Below, piece after piece: positions 62,567 through 64,000 of a stretch of 64,000 bases of DNA. The first letter of the stretch is position 1; the number at the start of each line of letters is the position of its first letter. This DNA is from Nocardioides sp. YR527. Its GTDB lineage: Bacteria; Actinomycetota; Actinomycetes; Propionibacteriales; Nocardioidaceae. The stretch is from positions 1 to 64,000 of the forward strand of contig NZ_FNFN01000008.1 in the NCBI RefSeq assembly GCF_900101045.1, written 5' to 3'. The notes beneath the pieces are model-generated. The model was not told the origin of the DNA, ran no database searches, and was given only the letters and a program-made list of their open reading frames with translations. Both the position numbers and the translations under genes were made by a program.

Positions 62567-64000
62567 ATGAGCGACACCCTCGCCCCCGAGACCCAGTCCG
62601 AGAACGGGCTCCCCGACGGCCCGCCGACCGTCAACCCGGCCGCCGGCTCGCCCGCGAACAAGCAGGCCAACTTCGCCTCCCGGCCGATGACCGGCGAGGA
62701 GTACATCGACAGCCTCAAGGACGGCCGCGAGATCTATCTCAACGGCGACCGCGTCAAGGACGTCACCACCCACCCGGCCTTCCGCAACCCGATCCGGATG
62801 ACGGCGCGCCTCTACGACGCCCTCCACACCGGCGACCACGTGGACGAGCTGACGGTGCCGACCGACACCGGCAACGGCGGCGTCACGATGCCGTTCTTCA
62901 AGACCCCGACCTCCTCGGCGGACCTGCTCAAGGAGCGCGACGCGATCGCGCGCTGGGCGAAGATGACGTGGGGCTGGATGGGCCGCAGCCCCGACTACAA
63001 GGCCAGCTTCCTCGGCACGCTGCACGCGAACAAGGAGCTCTACGCCCCCTTCGAGGCGAACGCCGAGCGCTGGTATCGCGAGTCCCAGGAGAAGGTCCTC
63101 TACTGGAACCACGCGATCATCAACCCGCCGGTCGACCGCCAGCTGCCGCCGGACGAGGTCGGCGACGTCTACATGAAGGTCGAGAAGGAGACCGACGCCG
63201 GCCTGATCGTCTCCGGCGCGAAGGTCGTCGCGACCGGTAGCGCCATCACCAACTACAACTTCATCGCCCACTACGGCCTCCCGATCCGCAAGAAGCAGTA
63301 CGCGCTCATCTGCACCGTCCCGATGGACGCGCCCGGCATCAAGCTGATCTGTCGCACGTCCTACACCCAGCAGGCGGCCCAGAACGGCACCCCGTTCGAC
63401 TACCCGCTCTCGAGCCGGATGGACGAGAACGACACCATCTTCATCTTCGACAAGGTGCTGGTGCCGTGGGAGAACGTCTTCATGTACGGCGACGTCGACC
63501 GGATCAACGCCTTCTTCCCGCAGTCCGGCTTCCTGCCGCGGTTCACCTTCCAGGGATGCACCCGCCTCGCGGTCAAGCTCGACTTCATCGCCGGCCTGCT
63601 GATCAAGGCCCTCGAGACCACCGGTTCGGGCGACTTCCGCGGCGTCCAGACCCGCGTCGGCGAGGTCATCGGCTGGCGCAACCTGTTCTGGTCGCTCACC
63701 GAGTCGATGGCCCGTGACCCCGAGCCGTGGATCGGCGACGCGGTCATCCCGAAGCTGGAGTACGGCCTGACATACCGGATGTTCATGATCCACGGCTATC
63801 CGCGGGTCAAGGAGATCATCGAGCAGGACGTCGCCTCCGGCCTGATCTACCTGCCCTCGGGCGCCGCCGACTTCAAGAGCCCCGAGGTCCGCCCCTACCT
63901 GGACAAGTACGTCCGCGGCTCGAACGGCATCACCGCCGTCGACCGGGTCAAGGTCATGAAGGCCCTGTGGGACTCGATCGGCACCGAGTTCGGTGGCCGC
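62567..64000 (+). CDS. FADH2-dependent phenolic monooxygenase, large component (HpaB/PheA1 family), cut by window edge
   Basis: The frame is open from ATG 62567 to the right edge (478 codons), with perhaps 20-60 C-terminal residues missing. It matches the 4-hydroxyphenylacetate 3-hydroxylase/phenol hydroxylase family: Arg-Pro-Met-Thr-Gly-Glu-Glu-Tyr near 39, Thr-Gly-Ser-Ala-Ile-Thr-Asn near 225, the Cys-Arg-Thr-Ser-Tyr flavin-site segment near 264 and Val-Pro-Trp-Glu-Asn-Val near 303. It ortho-hydroxylates a phenol to a catechol. With an adjacent AraC regulator, phenol is as likely a substrate as 4-hydroxyphenylacetate. GGAGACACG precedes the ATG. Confidence 0.92.
   Translation, partial: MSDTLAPETQSENGLPDGPPTVNPAAGSPANKQANFASRPMTGEEYIDSLKDGREIYLNGDRVKDVTTHPAFRNPIRMTARLYDALHTGDHVDELTVPTDTGNGGVTMPFFKTPTSSADLLKERDAIARWAKMTWGWMGRSPDYKASFLGTLHANKELYAPFEANAERWYRESQEKVLYWNHAIINPPVDRQLPPDEVGDVYMKVEKETDAGLIVSGAKVVATGSAITNYNFIAHYGLPIRKKQYALICTVPMDAPGIKLICRTSYTQQAAQNGTPFDYPLSSRMDENDTIFIFDKVLVPWENVFMYGDVDRINAFFPQSGFLPRFTFQGCTRLAVKLDFIAGLLIKALETTGSGDFRGVQTRVGEVIGWRNLFWSLTESMARDPEPWIGDAVIPKLEYGLTYRMFMIHGYPRVKEIIEQDVASGLIYLPSGAADFKSPEVRPYLDKYVRGSNGITAVDRVKVMKALWDSIGTEFGGR

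Noticed and set aside
1..64000. tRNA, rRNA, riboswitch or transposase genes
   Set aside because: No cloverleaf-like, rRNA-like or transposase-like sequence was recognised on reading both strands. A covariance-model search would be needed to exclude small RNAs.

Overview
The window is a 64 kb piece of a GC-rich actinobacterial chromosome. Its lineage markers are WhiB1, a SigR/RsrA pair, a PdtaS-type sensor kinase, the small ribosomal protein bL37, an IdeR/DtxR-type iron box and an F420-class (LLM) oxidoreductase. Frequent GTG starts, the recurring CGTAC/GTACG context and the gene set suggest Nocardioidaceae (Nocardioides-like), but that placement is inference. I saw no rRNA, tRNA, CRISPR array, prophage or insertion sequence.

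Layout. 0-3 kb: a cut-off gene, an anti-sigma/sigma (SigB/SigF-type) pair and small membrane proteins. 3.4-15.7 kb: a conserved actinobacterial core block whose order resembles the Mycobacterium tuberculosis Rv3219-Rv3228 region (whiB1, pdtaS, rsrA/sigR, SRAP protein, aroA, rsgA). It is interrupted by a DUF2785 protein, a hydrolase, a degenerate GGDEF-like protein and a very large ECF sigma factor fused to a zinc finger, a membrane segment and extracellular beta domains; hisN follows. 15.7-23.4 kb: a CBS protein, an MFS exporter, a two-component system whose kinase is fused in frame to a DUF4173 membrane domain, an FKBP, an S4 protein and a DUF445 protein. 23.5-33.6 kb: a reductive pyrimidine (or hydantoin) catabolic cluster with amidohydrolases, an F420-type oxidoreductase, a complete NMT1-type ABC importer, a class III aminotransferase and a CoA-acylating semialdehyde dehydrogenase. 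33.9-47.1 kb: alditol oxidase, chorismate mutase, SigR-controlled thioredoxin, SNF2 helicase, succinate-semialdehyde dehydrogenase, a thioesterase-like protein, an orphan Eco57I-like adenine methylase, an MGDG-synthase-like glycosyltransferase, an amidohydrolase and an RNase HI fusion. 47.4-64 kb: acyl-CoA synthetase, 4-hydroxybenzoate hydroxylase with a transporter, an IdeR-box gene, an AurF-like diiron protein, gnd, a MarR/efflux-pump/YceI operon, LysR and AraC regulators, and a two-component phenolic hydroxylase that runs off the right edge.

Regulatory signals that can be read directly are informative. Thirteen genes have a TANNNT hexamer ending 5-8 bases before the start codon, which suggests leaderless transcription. 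Two promoters match the SigR consensus (sigR itself and thioredoxin). Sites matching TGTGA-N6-TCACA lie upstream of whiB1 and the acyl-CoA synthetase. Four convergent gene pairs terminate in one shared CTAG tetranucleotide. A palindromic repeat family (core TCGGCCGA) occurs at two loci 18 kb apart.

The best leads for something new are the pyrimidine cluster, where an F420-type enzyme sits where a dihydropyrimidine dehydrogenase would be expected; the MarR/MFS-beta-sandwich/YceI efflux module; the one-protein sigma/anti-sigma/receptor fusion; and the kinase-DUF4173 fusion.
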